Shown here piece by piece: positions 20,646 to 28,573 of a stretch of 64,000 nucleotides of DNA; position 1 is the stretch's first letter; each line of letters begins with the position of its first letter. Under the pieces are notes generated by a model. It ran no database searches and had not been told where the DNA came from. It saw only the letters and a list, made by a program, of their open reading frames with translations. The DNA lies in assembly GCF_014647915.1 (NCBI RefSeq), contig NZ_BMQC01000001.1:186001-250000 (forward strand), read 5' to 3'. A program made the translations under genes and the position numbers. Source of the DNA: Pilimelia terevasa. GTDB taxonomy: Bacteria; Actinomycetota; Actinomycetes; Mycobacteriales; Micromonosporaceae.

Positions 20646-22058
20646 TTAGTCACCTTCGTCGGCTTCTGCGATCCGTTTCAACAGCGTCGCGCGCTCGCCG
20701 TCGATGCAGCCGGCGTACACCGCGAGCAGAACGCCCGGACTGTTGCCCGCCCAGTCCGCTACGTCTGCCAGCGGTGTCCCCAGGTTGATCCAGCGGGTGA
20801 GGCAGGCGTGGCGCAGGTCGTATGGGCGACGCGCCAGCGGTGAGGCGTACTCAGCCGGCGTTAGCGCCCTCTTGCGGGCCTTGTCCCATGCGGTGCCGTA
20901 AGCGCTCTGGGACACGGGCCGGGCCTTGCCCGCGGGCAGAAGTCGGCCACCAGCACCCCGCCGGACCACGAACAGGCGCCGCCCTGGACCGACCCCGAAA
21001 ACCTCCAAGTGCTTGTCGAGGTACCGGCACAGCGTCGGGGAGGCGGGCACTGGACGCGTGGCGTCCTCGTCCCGGTGTTTTAGCCCCCGGTCCTCAACGG
21101 CCTTGCCGTCGTTGCTCCAGCCTGCGCCCACGAGCAGCGTCGCCCCGGGCAGGAGCAGTTCTCCCCACCCATCCGGCTCGGTGGGCCGCCGGTAGTGGCT
21201 GTCCTCAAGCCGCAGAGCTTCTTCCGGCCGCAGGCCGGCGTGGTAGAGACAGGCGAAGAATGCCTCCAGCTCCGGGTTTTTCTCGGCTACCGCCGCGAGG
21301 AGCTTGCCGGCCTGCTTCTTGTTCACCAGGACGGATCGTTCGACCCGCCGACGCGTTTTCGGGCGGGGACGCGAGACGCTCCGGAGCGGATGCGTTTGAA
21401 GCCGGTTCAGCTCAACGGCATACCGCAGGCAGTGAGAGAAGATGGTCCGCTTGCGGACGACGGTGCTGGCCGCAGCCGGCGTACCGTCCTTCTTCAAGCC
21501 GATGGCGTCCAGGACGCGGTGCAGAATCTCGCCGTCTGCCAGTGCCGTGATGTCGAGAGTATGGGCCTCTAGCCACGCGACTGTAGCGGCGAACTTCGCC
21601 GGAGGCGGACCGGCGCCGCGCCGAGTCGTGTTGGCCACATAGCTGTAGACGGCTGCGCGGATCTCCGCCACCGACGGCGCACCCTTGGCGGTAGACAGCA
21701 GCGCGGGCGTCACCGCGGCCAACGCCTCGGCGATACCGCGGCGATGCTTGGCTGAGGCGCCCGGCCACTTGTGGTCGATGAACGCGATCATGTGCTGGTA
21801 CCAGGAGCAGGCACGAGCCTGACGAGCCATCGGCTCCGGTAATCCGTTGTCGAGGTCGAACGGCACGCCCTGGTGCTGAAAGGTCAGCAGCCGCGACCGG
21901 AACCCTTCGGCCAGCGCCTTGGTTGCGAACTCTCGTGGGAAGACACGGTCGCCGACCTGCCAGCGCACCCGCCAGGAGCTGACCGGCTTGCCGGTCTTAC
22001 GGTCTCGGCGTGGGCGTTCATCGATGGCGAAGATCCGAACGTCGTATGTGGTGTTCAT
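20646..22058 (-). CDS. int: Tyrosine-type site-specific integrase
   Basis: A phage recombinase of 470 residues that inserts and excises the element at tRNA-Tyr. It has an N-terminal arm-binding region, a core-binding domain and a C-terminal catalytic domain. Catalytic landmarks are the Arg in YHAGLRPEEALRLE, the RPYDLRHACLTRW box, WAGNSPGVLLAVY with the nucleophilic Tyr, and a Lys-containing beta region. The first His of box II is Tyr here, a known variation. ATG 22058 has GAGGAGG upstream; a longer frame to 22091 would overlap the excisionase gene more deeply. The start overlaps the upstream stop by 4 bp. Confidence 0.93.
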   Translation of the reverse strand: MNTTYDVRIFAIDERPRRDRKTGKPVSSWRVRWQVGDRVFPREFATKALAEGFRSRLLTFQHQGVPFDLDNGLPEPMARQARACSWYQHMIAFIDHKWPGASAKHRRGIAEALAAVTPALLSTAKGAPSVAEIRAAVYSYVANTTRRGAGPPPAKFAATVAWLEAHTLDITALADGEILHRVLDAIGLKKDGTPAAASTVVRKRTIFSHCLRYAVELNRLQTHPLRSVSRPRPKTRRRVERSVLVNKKQAGKLLAAVAEKNPELEAFFACLYHAGLRPEEALRLEDSHYRRPTEPDGWGELLLPGATLLVGAGWSNDGKAVEDRGLKHRDEDATRPVPASPTLCRYLDKHLEVFGVGPGRRLFVVRRGAGGRLLPAGKARPVSQSAYGTAWDKARKRALTPAEYASPLARRPYDLRHACLTRWINLGTPLADVADWAGNSPGVLLAVYAGCIDGERATLLKRIAEADEGD

Positions 22059-22285
22059 CGGGCAGGGGCCTCCTCGAACCCTGAAAGCCATTTCTCAATG
22101 TCACGTCGGCGGTGGCGTGGGCTCCCATCGGCGACGCGGATGGTGCGGGGCACTCGGCCCAGTGACTTCCACCGGTAGTAAGTGGACTTTGAGATCTTCA
22201 GTTCGGCCCTGAACTCGGCGATCGTCAGCAATTCCATTGCGTGGGCATTGGCTTCGGTTCGCTGATTCCTGGCACGGCTTGGCAT
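22055..22285 (-). CDS. xis: Excisionase-like MerR/AlpA-type helix-turn-helix protein
   Basis: A 76-residue DNA-binding protein whose core, MELLTIAEFRAELKISKSTY followed by YRWKSLGRVPRTI, is the winged-helix pattern of phage excisionases and AlpA regulators. It probably controls integrase directionality. ATG 22285 has GGGGGA about eight bases upstream. It sits directly upstream of int with a 4-bp overlap, so both are translated from one message. Confidence 0.85.
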   Translation of the reverse strand: MPSRARNQRTEANAHAMELLTIAEFRAELKISKSTYYRWKSLGRVPRTIRVADGSPRHRRRDIEKWLSGFEEAPAR

Positions 22286-22365
22286 ATAGGCATCCCCCGT
22301 TGTCGTATGTAGGCGAGACCGGGCGTGGCGTACTGCCGGGCGGCCGGGTGTGCAGACAGCAGAAA

Positions 22366-22392
22366 GCCCGCATCCTCCGGAGAGTTGCGGGC
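22366..22392 (-). terminator. Rho-independent terminator on the minus strand
   Basis: Read on the minus strand, GCCCGCA pairs with TGCGGGC and is followed by TTTCTG. It lies directly downstream of the gene at 22408-22830, just before the excisionase gene, and thus separates the early arm from int/xis. Confidence 0.6.
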
Positions 22393-22407
22393 GCGATGAA
22401 GCGGGTG

Positions 22408-22830
22408 CTACTTGACCAGTCGGGTGCAGTCGCAGGTGCCCAAGAGGCATTTGCCGCGAGCGTTGCCGGCCATGCTGTGGGTGAAGGGTGGGTGGCCGCA
22501 GGTCTGGCAGTAGCCGGGCCAGCCTTTCTTGCCTTCGTGGTTGGCGACCAGGGCGCCGGGGCTGTAGAGCTTGACGACGCCGTACCGGCCGCCGATCCCG
22601 ACGCGTGCGGCTGTGCGCAGGGCTTCGGATTCGCTGGCGAAGGGCGCCCAGTTCAGGCCGCGCTCGCCGCTGTTCCAGGTGTGGACGAGGGCGTACCAGT
22701 CGCGCATTGCCAGGATGTCGGCGACTTCCTTGATCAGGGCCTTGGCCATCTGGTCGGCGTCGGTGAAGCCGTCGCTTTCCAGGATGGCGACGACGCGGCT
22801 GACTTCTTCCTTCCGGGGAGTAATCCTCAC
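22408..22830 (-). CDS. Phage protein with C-terminal Cys-rich zinc-finger-like region
   Basis: 140 residues, not recognised. The N-terminal half is helical and acidic (MRITPRKEEVSRVVAILES). The C-terminus carries GYCQTCGHPP and GKCLLGTCDCTRL, spaced like a small zinc-binding module. It has an upstream Shine-Dalgarno-like stretch (GAAGGAGGG on the minus strand). It is the most downstream gene of the leftward arm before a terminator. Confidence 0.6.
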   Translation of the reverse strand: MRITPRKEEVSRVVAILESDGFTDADQMAKALIKEVADILAMRDWYALVHTWNSGERGLNWAPFASESEALRTAARVGIGGRYGVVKLYSPGALVANHEGKKGWPGYCQTCGHPPFTHSMAGNARGKCLLGTCDCTRLVK

Positions 22831-22913
22831 CGTGGCTGCATCCCTCCTTCTTTAGCGGGGTGCCGGCGGAGGGCTGCGTGTGTCAGCCTCTCCACCGGCG
22901 TGCTGGGTTCCGC

Positions 22914-23486
22914 TTAGTGGTTGCTCAGCCGGTACGGGTCATCGATGGGGTTCCAGGTGAAGTCCCGTTCGGCTGTGACGCTGTACGAGTCGAGCTTGCG
23001 GACCGCCGCGCCGTCGGCGCGGTCCTCGGTCGGGAACGCGATGTCGTAAGGGTGGCTGTACTCGATCTCGGCGTGGATGACATCGCTGTTCGGTCCGGGC
23101 AGCCCGGACCACTCTTCGTAGAGGATCATGATCTCTACGTCGAACTGCCCCGGCTCGCACGGTTCACTGCGCGCGGCCGGGTCATAGGCGTAGCCGTGGA
23201 TCGTGATGGTGTGCAGCGGAAACGCCGAATTGATCAGCCGCAGGCTTGACGAAGGCCCGGCGCCGTCGCCGCCGACCGGGCCGCCGCGGAGGATGCCTTC
23301 GCCGTCCTGGTGCCAGGTGCTGTGCTGCCTCATCCGATAGTCGAGGCTCTGAATGTGCCAGCGCAGCCGCCACTCGGCTTGCCCGTCCGCTTGTTCGCGG
23401 CCGAGCCGGCACAGCTTTCGGATTTTGATCAGGTCGGCGGGTGGGATCGCGATTTCGGGGATCGACTCAGCCACCGGTGTCACCAC
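22914..23486 (-). CDS. Hypothetical phage protein
   Basis: 190 residues with no recognised domain. The sequence alternates polar and hydrophobic residues in the C-terminal half (FDVEIMILYEEWSGLPG), which suggests a beta-rich fold. The GTG start at 23486 overlaps the upstream gene by 20 bp; the start could be a few codons further in. It is part of the leftward operon. Confidence 0.6.
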   Translation of the reverse strand: MVTPVAESIPEIAIPPADLIKIRKLCRLGREQADGQAEWRLRWHIQSLDYRMRQHSTWHQDGEGILRGGPVGGDGAGPSSSLRLINSAFPLHTITIHGYAYDPAARSEPCEPGQFDVEIMILYEEWSGLPGPNSDVIHAEIEYSHPYDIAFPTEDRADGAAVRKLDSYSVTAERDFTWNPIDDPYRLSNH

Positions 23487-23724
23487 CCAGCCAGCCGAAC
23501 ACCGTGTCCGGCTCCACGTCGTACACCTCGCGGATCACCGCGTACACGGTGGGCGCCGTGCCGTCGATGGCGTAGAGCCGGGAGGTGATCACGTGCGAGA
23601 GCAGCGTCATGGCCTGGACCGTCGGCGCAGTCGGCTCGAACCCGCTGTCACGGGCGGCGCGGGTGATGTCGTCGACCGCGATGGCAGCCAACGCGGCGGC
23701 GTCGAGCCTGTTGATATCGCTCAT
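23467..23724 (-). CDS. Hypothetical phage protein
   Basis: 85 residues, predicted helical, beginning MSDINRLDAAALAAIAVDD. No known motif. It overlaps its upstream neighbour by 4 bp and its downstream neighbour by 20 bp, a dense packing typical of phage early genes. Confidence 0.6.
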   Translation of the reverse strand: MSDINRLDAAALAAIAVDDITRAARDSGFEPTAPTVQAMTLLSHVITSRLYAIDGTAPTVYAVIREVYDVEPDTVFGWLGGDTGG

Positions 23725-24272
23725 CGCAGCGCCTCCAACAGGACCCGTAGACGAGCCGCGTCGGCGTCACGGCGTTCGGCGCTTTCGCGGTGCTGCCGGG
23801 CCTCGGTCTCGTTGACGGCGATGTCGTTGGCCAGCCGCAGGCGCTGCGACTCGGCCGCCCATCCCGGTCGGTCGACGGTGAACCGGTCGCGGAGATCGCG
23901 GGCGAGATGGGCGAGCATCTTGCCCGTCTCGGTGGAGCGCTTGAGCTGTATCCCGTGCTCAGTCCGGAGCCCGCGTGCCCGGTACTGGGTGTGGTCCGGG
24001 TCCCACCAGCGCGTTCCGTCGCTGGCCTCGGGCCAGGCCCACACCTGGTCAATGCTGTACCGGTGGCTGCCCATCCTGACGAGCGACTGCTCGCAGCCGG
24101 GCTGCCCGTCGAGGTAGGTGGACACGCGCAGCGCGGGCACTCGCGGGTCGTGCCCTTCGCGCTGCTGATAGCGGTGCTGCACGATTGCGTGAATCGCCAG
24201 GACCGCACGGACGTAGACGATGCCTCCCTCGGAGTGTTCGTAGCGGACTACCTTGCCGTCGTCGCCAGCCAT
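23721..24272 (-). CDS. Hypothetical phage protein
   Basis: 183 residues. The N-terminal two thirds look globular; the C-terminal third (ESQRLRLANDIAVNETEARQ onwards) is a long charged helix, probably coiled coil. No function recognised. The ATG lies just after a terminator-like hairpin at 24302-24333, so this gene probably has its own promoter. Confidence 0.6.
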   Translation of the reverse strand: MAGDDGKVVRYEHSEGGIVYVRAVLAIHAIVQHRYQQREGHDPRVPALRVSTYLDGQPGCEQSLVRMGSHRYSIDQVWAWPEASDGTRWWDPDHTQYRARGLRTEHGIQLKRSTETGKMLAHLARDLRDRFTVDRPGWAAESQRLRLANDIAVNETEARQHRESAERRDADAARLRVLLEALR

Positions 24273-24301
24273 CGCCGGCCTCCCTTCCCTTGCAAACGGC
24301 G

Positions 24302-24333
24302 AAGGGGCGCACAGCCGCAGCCGTGCGCCCCTT
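24302..24333. terminator. Hairpin terminator, 11-bp stem
   Basis: AAGGGGCGCAC and GTGCGCCCCTT pair perfectly around a 10-nt loop. It lies between two divergent genes. Leftward messages from 29325 that read past the inverted gene would stop here. Confidence 0.65.
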
Positions 24334-24525
24334 TACCCTTGGTGATGGGACGAGGCAGCTTCCTTCTGTCTCGTCCCGCTTCGCGAACGCCTTCGCCGCG
24401 ATGGCGTCGTGTGTCGGTAGGCGGTGGCATCCGACCAACCAGAGCCGCCCACGCCTGCTCTGTCGACAGTGCCCGTACGCCCGCTGGGGCTAGCTTGCGT
24501 GAGGCTCCGGCCCTATCGTGTGCGG

Positions 24526-25137
24526 ATGGGAAAGGAGCTAGCTGGCCTGGGTTCTTGGGCTCTGCTGCTTGGGTTGGCGTTGACCTCCTCGGTGATCGCC
24601 GCGGTCGCTGGCAAACTGATGGATCGCAGCGCCGTTCACCTCGACCGCGTGCGCGACCAGTACGCTGAGGCCACCAAGGCCCTCATGGCATGGGCGGAGT
24701 TCCCCGACCGCATCCTCAGGCGGGTCGATGACGATCCCGCAACCCGGGCTGAGCTTGCCGTCCGAGGAGCGGACATCAAGGAGCGTCTGGGCTACTACAC
24801 CGGCTGGGTGACGGCGGAGAGCCGGGTCATGGGCGAGCTCTACATGGCGCTTGTTGCCAGCCTTCGAGCGGAGGTCGCTTACCACGCCCGCTCGGCCTGG
24901 CAGCAGCCGCCGCGAGAGAGCGCCGCGCAGATGAATATCCTGGACGCCATGCCGGCAATCTCCCTAACCGGAGCGCCGAGCTGGGTATACGTTCAGGCGT
25001 TCAGCGAGGCGATGACATACCGATTCGGTTGGCGACGCCACCTGCTGTGGCCGGGACAGCTCCGGCGCATCCTGCGCCGGCGCGGGCTGTGGGAACCGCG
25101 ACGCGTCCGCCTGCCGCCTGAGGACACTGCATTCTAG
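24526..25137 (+). CDS. Inverted membrane-anchored phage protein (moron-like)
   Basis: 203 residues with one N-terminal membrane segment (LGSWALLLGLALTSSVIAAV, residues 8-28) followed by a soluble helical domain that ends Arg-rich. It runs against the leftward genes on both sides. Independent orientation plus a membrane anchor is the usual look of a lysogenic-conversion or superinfection-exclusion gene, but no family is recognised. ATG 24526 is preceded by weak G-rich sequence. Confidence 0.6.
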   Translation: MGKELAGLGSWALLLGLALTSSVIAAVAGKLMDRSAVHLDRVRDQYAEATKALMAWAEFPDRILRRVDDDPATRAELAVRGADIKERLGYYTGWVTAESRVMGELYMALVASLRAEVAYHARSAWQQPPRESAAQMNILDAMPAISLTGAPSWVYVQAFSEAMTYRFGWRRHLLWPGQLRRILRRRGLWEPRRVRLPPEDTAF

Positions 25138-25193
25138 ACCCTCACAACGCGATTCAGAATCGAGGACCAGATGCCGACCTAGCCAGACGCCAG

Positions 25194-25580
25194 CTAGAGC
25201 ACCATCCACCGGTCATCTCGTACGTACTCCAGGACGGTGGCGCCATACCCGCCGCGCCCGTAGTCATCCATCGGCGCCCAGCACGCCGCGCTCTGGGTCC
25301 AGTCGTCGGGAAAATCGCTGGCCCACATCGTGCCGACACCGCAGACCTGCTTGTCGTCGTCGACCAGCCGGAACCGCTGGCCCGTGCGGGCCTTCGCCAA
25401 CTCCTCGGCCGTGGCGCCCGACAGTCCCTCGATCACCTCATCGTCGGGCAGCCGACGGACAGGCATCACGTCCTTGTCGGAGTCCCAGTCGGCTTCCTGC
25501 GTGATGACCCAGGCGTACCGCACACCCTGCGCGGCGAGCTCCGCCTTCACGATCTGCTGTGCCATCGCGTGACTGATCAC
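25194..25580 (-). CDS. Hypothetical phage protein
   Basis: 128 residues, beginning VISHAMAQQIVKAELAAQGV, acidic, with no recognised motif. GTG 25580 overlaps the upstream stop by 4 bp, which identifies the start; a second possible start is the internal ATG six codons on. It ends convergently with the inverted membrane gene. Confidence 0.55.
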   Translation of the reverse strand: MISHAMAQQIVKAELAAQGVRYAWVITQEADWDSDKDVMPVRRLPDDEVIEGLSGATAEELAKARTGQRFRLVDDDKQVCGVGTMWASDFPDDWTQSAACWAPMDDYGRGGYGATVLEYVRDDRWMVL

Positions 25581-26059
25581 AGGTCCCTCTTCCCTTCGGT
25601 ACTCGGTCGATTGGTTCGGCAGCCGCAGTCCGGCGCGCCGCCCCAGTTCAGGGCCGGTCCGCCGCAGTGCTGGCAGTCGGTGGTGTGCTCGCCGCACCAC
25701 GACGAGCCCGGCAACCGGCGCCCGGCGCATAGCGCCGACCAGGACGGCGGCTCCAGCACCGAGCCAGCCGGTGCCGGTCCGGTCGTGCCGGACATCGTCT
25801 GGTGACCGCAGACCAGGTTGACCGCGTAGACGGTCGCCTCGCCGGTCGCGTCGAGGGCGATGACCTTTCCGTGGCCGTCGGTCCGGAAGGCGCCCCGTCC
25901 GAGCCAGATCATCTGTGCCATGACCTGTCCGGAGACTGTGTCCCGCTGGCCGTACCGGTGGGCGAGGTGAGCCCACGCCTGCCGCGCCTTGTCGAACACC
26001 GCGACGTGCGATGGCAGCCGGCCGGGGACGTGGATGGACGCGACGTACCTGCCGGTCAC
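25577..26059 (-). CDS. Phage protein with zinc-ribbon-like C-terminus
   Basis: 160 residues. An N-terminal alpha/beta region (VASIHVPGRLPSHVAVFDKA) is followed by many cysteines: NLVCGHQT, SALCAGRR, SWCGEH, TDCQHCGGP and PDCGCR. This suggests one or two zinc-binding modules. GTG 26059 overlaps the preceding gene by 4 bp. Function unknown. Confidence 0.6.
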   Translation of the reverse strand: MTGRYVASIHVPGRLPSHVAVFDKARQAWAHLAHRYGQRDTVSGQVMAQMIWLGRGAFRTDGHGKVIALDATGEATVYAVNLVCGHQTMSGTTGPAPAGSVLEPPSWSALCAGRRLPGSSWCGEHTTDCQHCGGPALNWGGAPDCGCRTNRPSTEGKRDL

Positions 26060-26304
26060 CAGCCATCCCCTGAACCGCTGACCTCGTCGATGGTCACGTC
26101 CTCGCTGACCACCTCGGCGGCACGCTTCAGCCGCTTCATCGCGGCCTCGGACAGGTCGTCCAACGCTCCCTCCTCAACCGCCCGGCGCAATGCCGGTTCC
26201 CTGAGTCCGAGGACACGCCGGGCCTCGTCAACCTCCATGTCTGCCGTGTACTCGATCGTCTCAGTGAAGGTGATGGACACCATTCGCTCGTCGTCGTCGG
26301 ACAT
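26056..26304 (-). CDS. Small acidic phage protein
   Basis: 82 residues, beginning MSDDDERMVSITFTETIEY, mostly helical and acidic. ATG 26304 is preceded by AGGAG. It lies 18 bp after repeat copy 1 on the minus strand. No family recognised. Confidence 0.6.
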   Translation of the reverse strand: MSDDDERMVSITFTETIEYTADMEVDEARRVLGLREPALRRAVEEGALDDLSEAAMKRLKRAAEVVSEDVTIDEVSGSGDGW

Positions 26305-26322
26305 TCACTACTCCTGTGTAAT

Positions 26323-26378
26323 GGCAGCCTCATCAGGGGTGGAATGCCAGCCCACCCAACCCCCGGAGGGGTTTCGGC
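26323..26378 (-). repeat. 56-bp intergenic repeat, copy 1 (UNCG hairpin)
   Basis: On the minus strand it reads GCCGAAACCCCTCCGGGGGTT and continues to GATGAGGCTGCC. AACCCC pairs with GGGGTT around the loop TCCG. It lies between the stop at 26421 and the start at 26304. Two more copies are at 27118 and 27791. Confidence 0.9.
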
Positions 26379-26420
26379 GTCACATCAAGAGCCGAATTAC
26401 GGGGTCGCTTGTGCTCGGTG

Positions 26421-27041
26421 CTACAGGCGCGGCGAGGCACGCCCTGCGCCCGGCGCGGGAGTGGAGTAGCCGGCCTCAACCCGGCGTGTCACCTCAATCA
26501 GCGTCTTTGCAGCGGCCTTCCGGTCGTCCAGTCCGGCCTGCTTGGCCATCTCCAGGAGGGCCAGAATCAACGGCTGTGCCGAATCCAGGTCCGGCAGGCG
26601 GAACCGGGCACCACACCCGCCACAATCGAGCACGGTGACCCACACGCCGGCCCAGATGCGTTGCTGCACGACTCGCGCGGGACCGCCGAAGCCGTTGTAC
26701 ATGTACTTCAGTCCGCTGTCCTTGGCCTCCTGCGAGTACGGACACGGCAACATCACCAAGATGCCCTTACCCCTGCCGTTGGAAGCGAACTGCACCTTGT
26801 AGTGCCGGACCTCGGCCGGCACCTCGTAGCCCCATACCGACAGGCCCCTGTCGAAGTCGTCGAACCCGCCCGGCTCGATGCTGTCCTCCTCGGGGAACGG
26901 AAATCGAAACCGCAGCTCCTTCAAGTGATTGAGGACAGCGGCGCCAGTTACCAGATTGATCTGGTCGGGCCGCAAATACAGCATGTCCTCACACGTGCCG
27001 ATCTTGATCTCTTGACCCTTGTACGTGCCGTACTCGCCCAT
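26421..27041 (-). CDS. Hypothetical phage protein with a CxxC pair
   Basis: 206 residues, beginning MGEYGTYKGQEIKIGTCEDM. It contains LDCGGCGARF in the C-terminal half, perhaps half of a zinc site, and a helical C-terminus. ATG 27041 is preceded by GGAAGGA at good spacing; the longer open frame to 27128 runs into repeat copy 2 and is not used. The gene lies between repeat copies 1 and 2. Confidence 0.65.
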   Translation of the reverse strand: MGEYGTYKGQEIKIGTCEDMLYLRPDQINLVTGAAVLNHLKELRFRFPFPEEDSIEPGGFDDFDRGLSVWGYEVPAEVRHYKVQFASNGRGKGILVMLPCPYSQEAKDSGLKYMYNGFGGPARVVQQRIWAGVWVTVLDCGGCGARFRLPDLDSAQPLILALLEMAKQAGLDDRKAAAKTLIEVTRRVEAGYSTPAPGAGRASPRL

Positions 27042-27117
27042 CTTCTTCCTTCCGTTGGTGGGCAACAAAAAGGCGCCCCACGGACGCGATAAGTTGTGAG
27101 GGTTCACGTCCTCACGG

Positions 27118-27173
27118 GGCAGCCTCATCAGGAGTGGGATGCCAACCCACCCAACCCCCGCAGGGGTTTCGGC
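27118..27173 (-). repeat. 56-bp intergenic repeat, copy 2 (UNCG hairpin)
   Basis: Same element as at 26323, with loop TGCG in place of TCCG. It begins 7 bp after the stop of the gene at 27180. A further short hairpin (GTGAGG/CCTCAC, about 27096-27115) lies between it and the next start. Confidence 0.9.
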
Positions 27174-27179
27174 CCGCGC

Positions 27180-27770
27180 TCAGTTCTCGTGCTTTCCACC
27201 AGCACCGCAGACCGAGGAGTACGACCAGATCGTGATTCCGGAGCCCGTTAGGCGGGTCGTCACCACACAGAGCACGTCATGACGGGCCTCGTACTGCACG
27301 CGCTGCCCGCATTTGGTGCATGGACAGGAGCCGTAGCCCTTACCGGGGTCCGCGATGAGGTCAGTGCGCGGCTGGTGGTCGGGGAAGAACTGGCGGACGA
27401 ACACGCACGCCGCGTGGTGATCCTCTGGTGCATCGACGGGACGCCCGCTGATCAGCGAGCTGACCGACTGCCAGGGACGACCGTCGTGCGTCCACATGTT
27501 GCGGAAGTAGCCGTATACGTGCCGCACCCACAGTTCGGACGGCGTACGGTCGGCATCGCGGATCAACTGCTGTGCGTGGCGACGAACGTGTTCGGGTATC
27601 CAGGAATTAGCGGCGTCGGCGGCATAAGACAGTCCGGCCAAACCGATGGCTTTGTTGCTGCGTGGGCCGGCGTAGGTGACGACTCGGTACGTGTGCGCCG
27701 GATCGCCAGGCGGGCTGAGAAAACCGCCCATGCCGTGCCCGTCCTTTTCGATTACTACTCTTTCGGCCAC
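27180..27770 (-). CDS. Hypothetical phage protein with zinc-ribbon-like motif
   Basis: 196 residues. The N-terminal part (VVTYAGPRSNKAIGLAGLSY) is of unknown fold. Near the C-terminus GSCPCTKCGQRV and SSVCGAGG suggest a zinc ribbon. The GTG start at 27770 follows repeat copy 3 by 20 bp, with AAGAAGG upstream. Function unknown. Confidence 0.6.
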   Translation of the reverse strand: MAERVVIEKDGHGMGGFLSPPGDPAHTYRVVTYAGPRSNKAIGLAGLSYAADAANSWIPEHVRRHAQQLIRDADRTPSELWVRHVYGYFRNMWTHDGRPWQSVSSLISGRPVDAPEDHHAACVFVRQFFPDHQPRTDLIADPGKGYGSCPCTKCGQRVQYEARHDVLCVVTTRLTGSGITIWSYSSVCGAGGKHEN

Positions 27771-27790
27771 AGTTTCCGTGCCTTCTTTCT

Positions 27791-27846
27791 GGCAGCCTCG
27801 TCAGGAGTGGGATGCCAGCCCACCCAACCCCCGAAGGGGTTTCGGC
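27791..27846 (-). repeat. 56-bp intergenic repeat, copy 3 (UNCG hairpin)
   Basis: Same element as at 26323 and 27118, with loop TTCG. It lies in the 126-bp gap between the gene ending at 27897 and the GTG at 27770. Confidence 0.9.
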
Positions 27847-27896
27847 ATCTCTGGAAATCGGGTCGACCACGCACGGCGACGGTGTGCGCCTGTGGA

Positions 27897-28181
27897 CTAC
27901 TCGCCCGTGGCGCGCCCGACATCGGCGGTTGCGGCGTGCGTGGCAAGTCGGCCGAGCCCAAGGTTCGGCATGAGGTTGCATAGCCTCTGAATGACGGCGT
28001 TCGCCACCGACGCGTACTCGGCGTCGTGATTGCCGGCCGCGATGTCGGCTATGGTCGCCGCCTCGATGTCGAGGCCATCGGCGGCTAGCCTGAGTTCGGA
28101 TGCGATATCGCGGATGCGCTGGCCGAGATCCCGAGCCGCCATGGCCTCAAGGCTCCGAACCCGGCCTGTCGACCCGCTCAC
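27897..28181 (-). CDS. Small helical phage protein
   Basis: 94 residues, beginning VSGSTGRVRSLEAMAARDLG and continuing in amphipathic helices (RIRDIASELRLAADGLDIEA). No motif is recognised. The GTG start overlaps the upstream stop by 4 bp, which sets the start. Confidence 0.6.
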   Translation of the reverse strand: MSGSTGRVRSLEAMAARDLGQRIRDIASELRLAADGLDIEAATIADIAAGNHDAEYASVANAVIQRLCNLMPNLGLGRLATHAATADVGRATGE

Positions 28182-28573
28182 TGTTCGACCCCCGACGGCG
28201 CTACAGGCGTGGCCTGAGCGTCGCTCATGGGCTCGAATACGGTCATGGCGTGGCGTTCGCCGTGCAGCGTGCTGCCGCATCCATCGCATGACGACGTGGA
28301 GTGGTTGTCGATCTCGCAGGCGCAGTCGGTGTCGCGCGGTCCGTCCGGCCCGTTGGGGCAGCCCGGTTCGTGCTCCCCACCGAGTGCGATGTCTTGGCCT
28401 TCAAGGAGATTGAGCGGTTCGCATCCGTCGCCGCCGTGGTCGTCGCTGTCGCAGCATTCACCGTTGGCGTGGATCAACATGCAGCACTGGCAAACCGCGA
28501 TCCGCGCTACGTAGACCGGCTTGCCGCCGACGACGGCAGTTTCCAGCGGGTCTAGCCAGCTACGCCGGTGCAT
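28178..28573 (-). CDS. Cys-rich phage protein, probably zinc-binding
   Basis: 131 residues with many Cys and His: AVCQCCMLIHANGECCDSDD, DTDCACEID and SSCDGCGST. Several zinc sites or a disulfide-free metal cluster are possible. ATG 28573 overlaps the preceding stop by 1 bp (TGATG). No family recognised. Confidence 0.6.
   Translation of the reverse strand: MHRRSWLDPLETAVVGGKPVYVARIAVCQCCMLIHANGECCDSDDHGGDGCEPLNLLEGQDIALGGEHEPGCPNGPDGPRDTDCACEIDNHSTSSCDGCGSTLHGERHAMTVFEPMSDAQATPVAPSGVEQ

Noticed and set aside
20702-21572. Plus-strand frames inside the integrase gene
   Set aside because: They are antisense to a well-supported integrase with catalytic residues and have no independent support.
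27086-27100. GATAAGTTGTGAG as a seventh copy of the 16-bp site
   Set aside because: It matches only the central eight bases and has the opposite orientation to its genes; kept out of the consensus.
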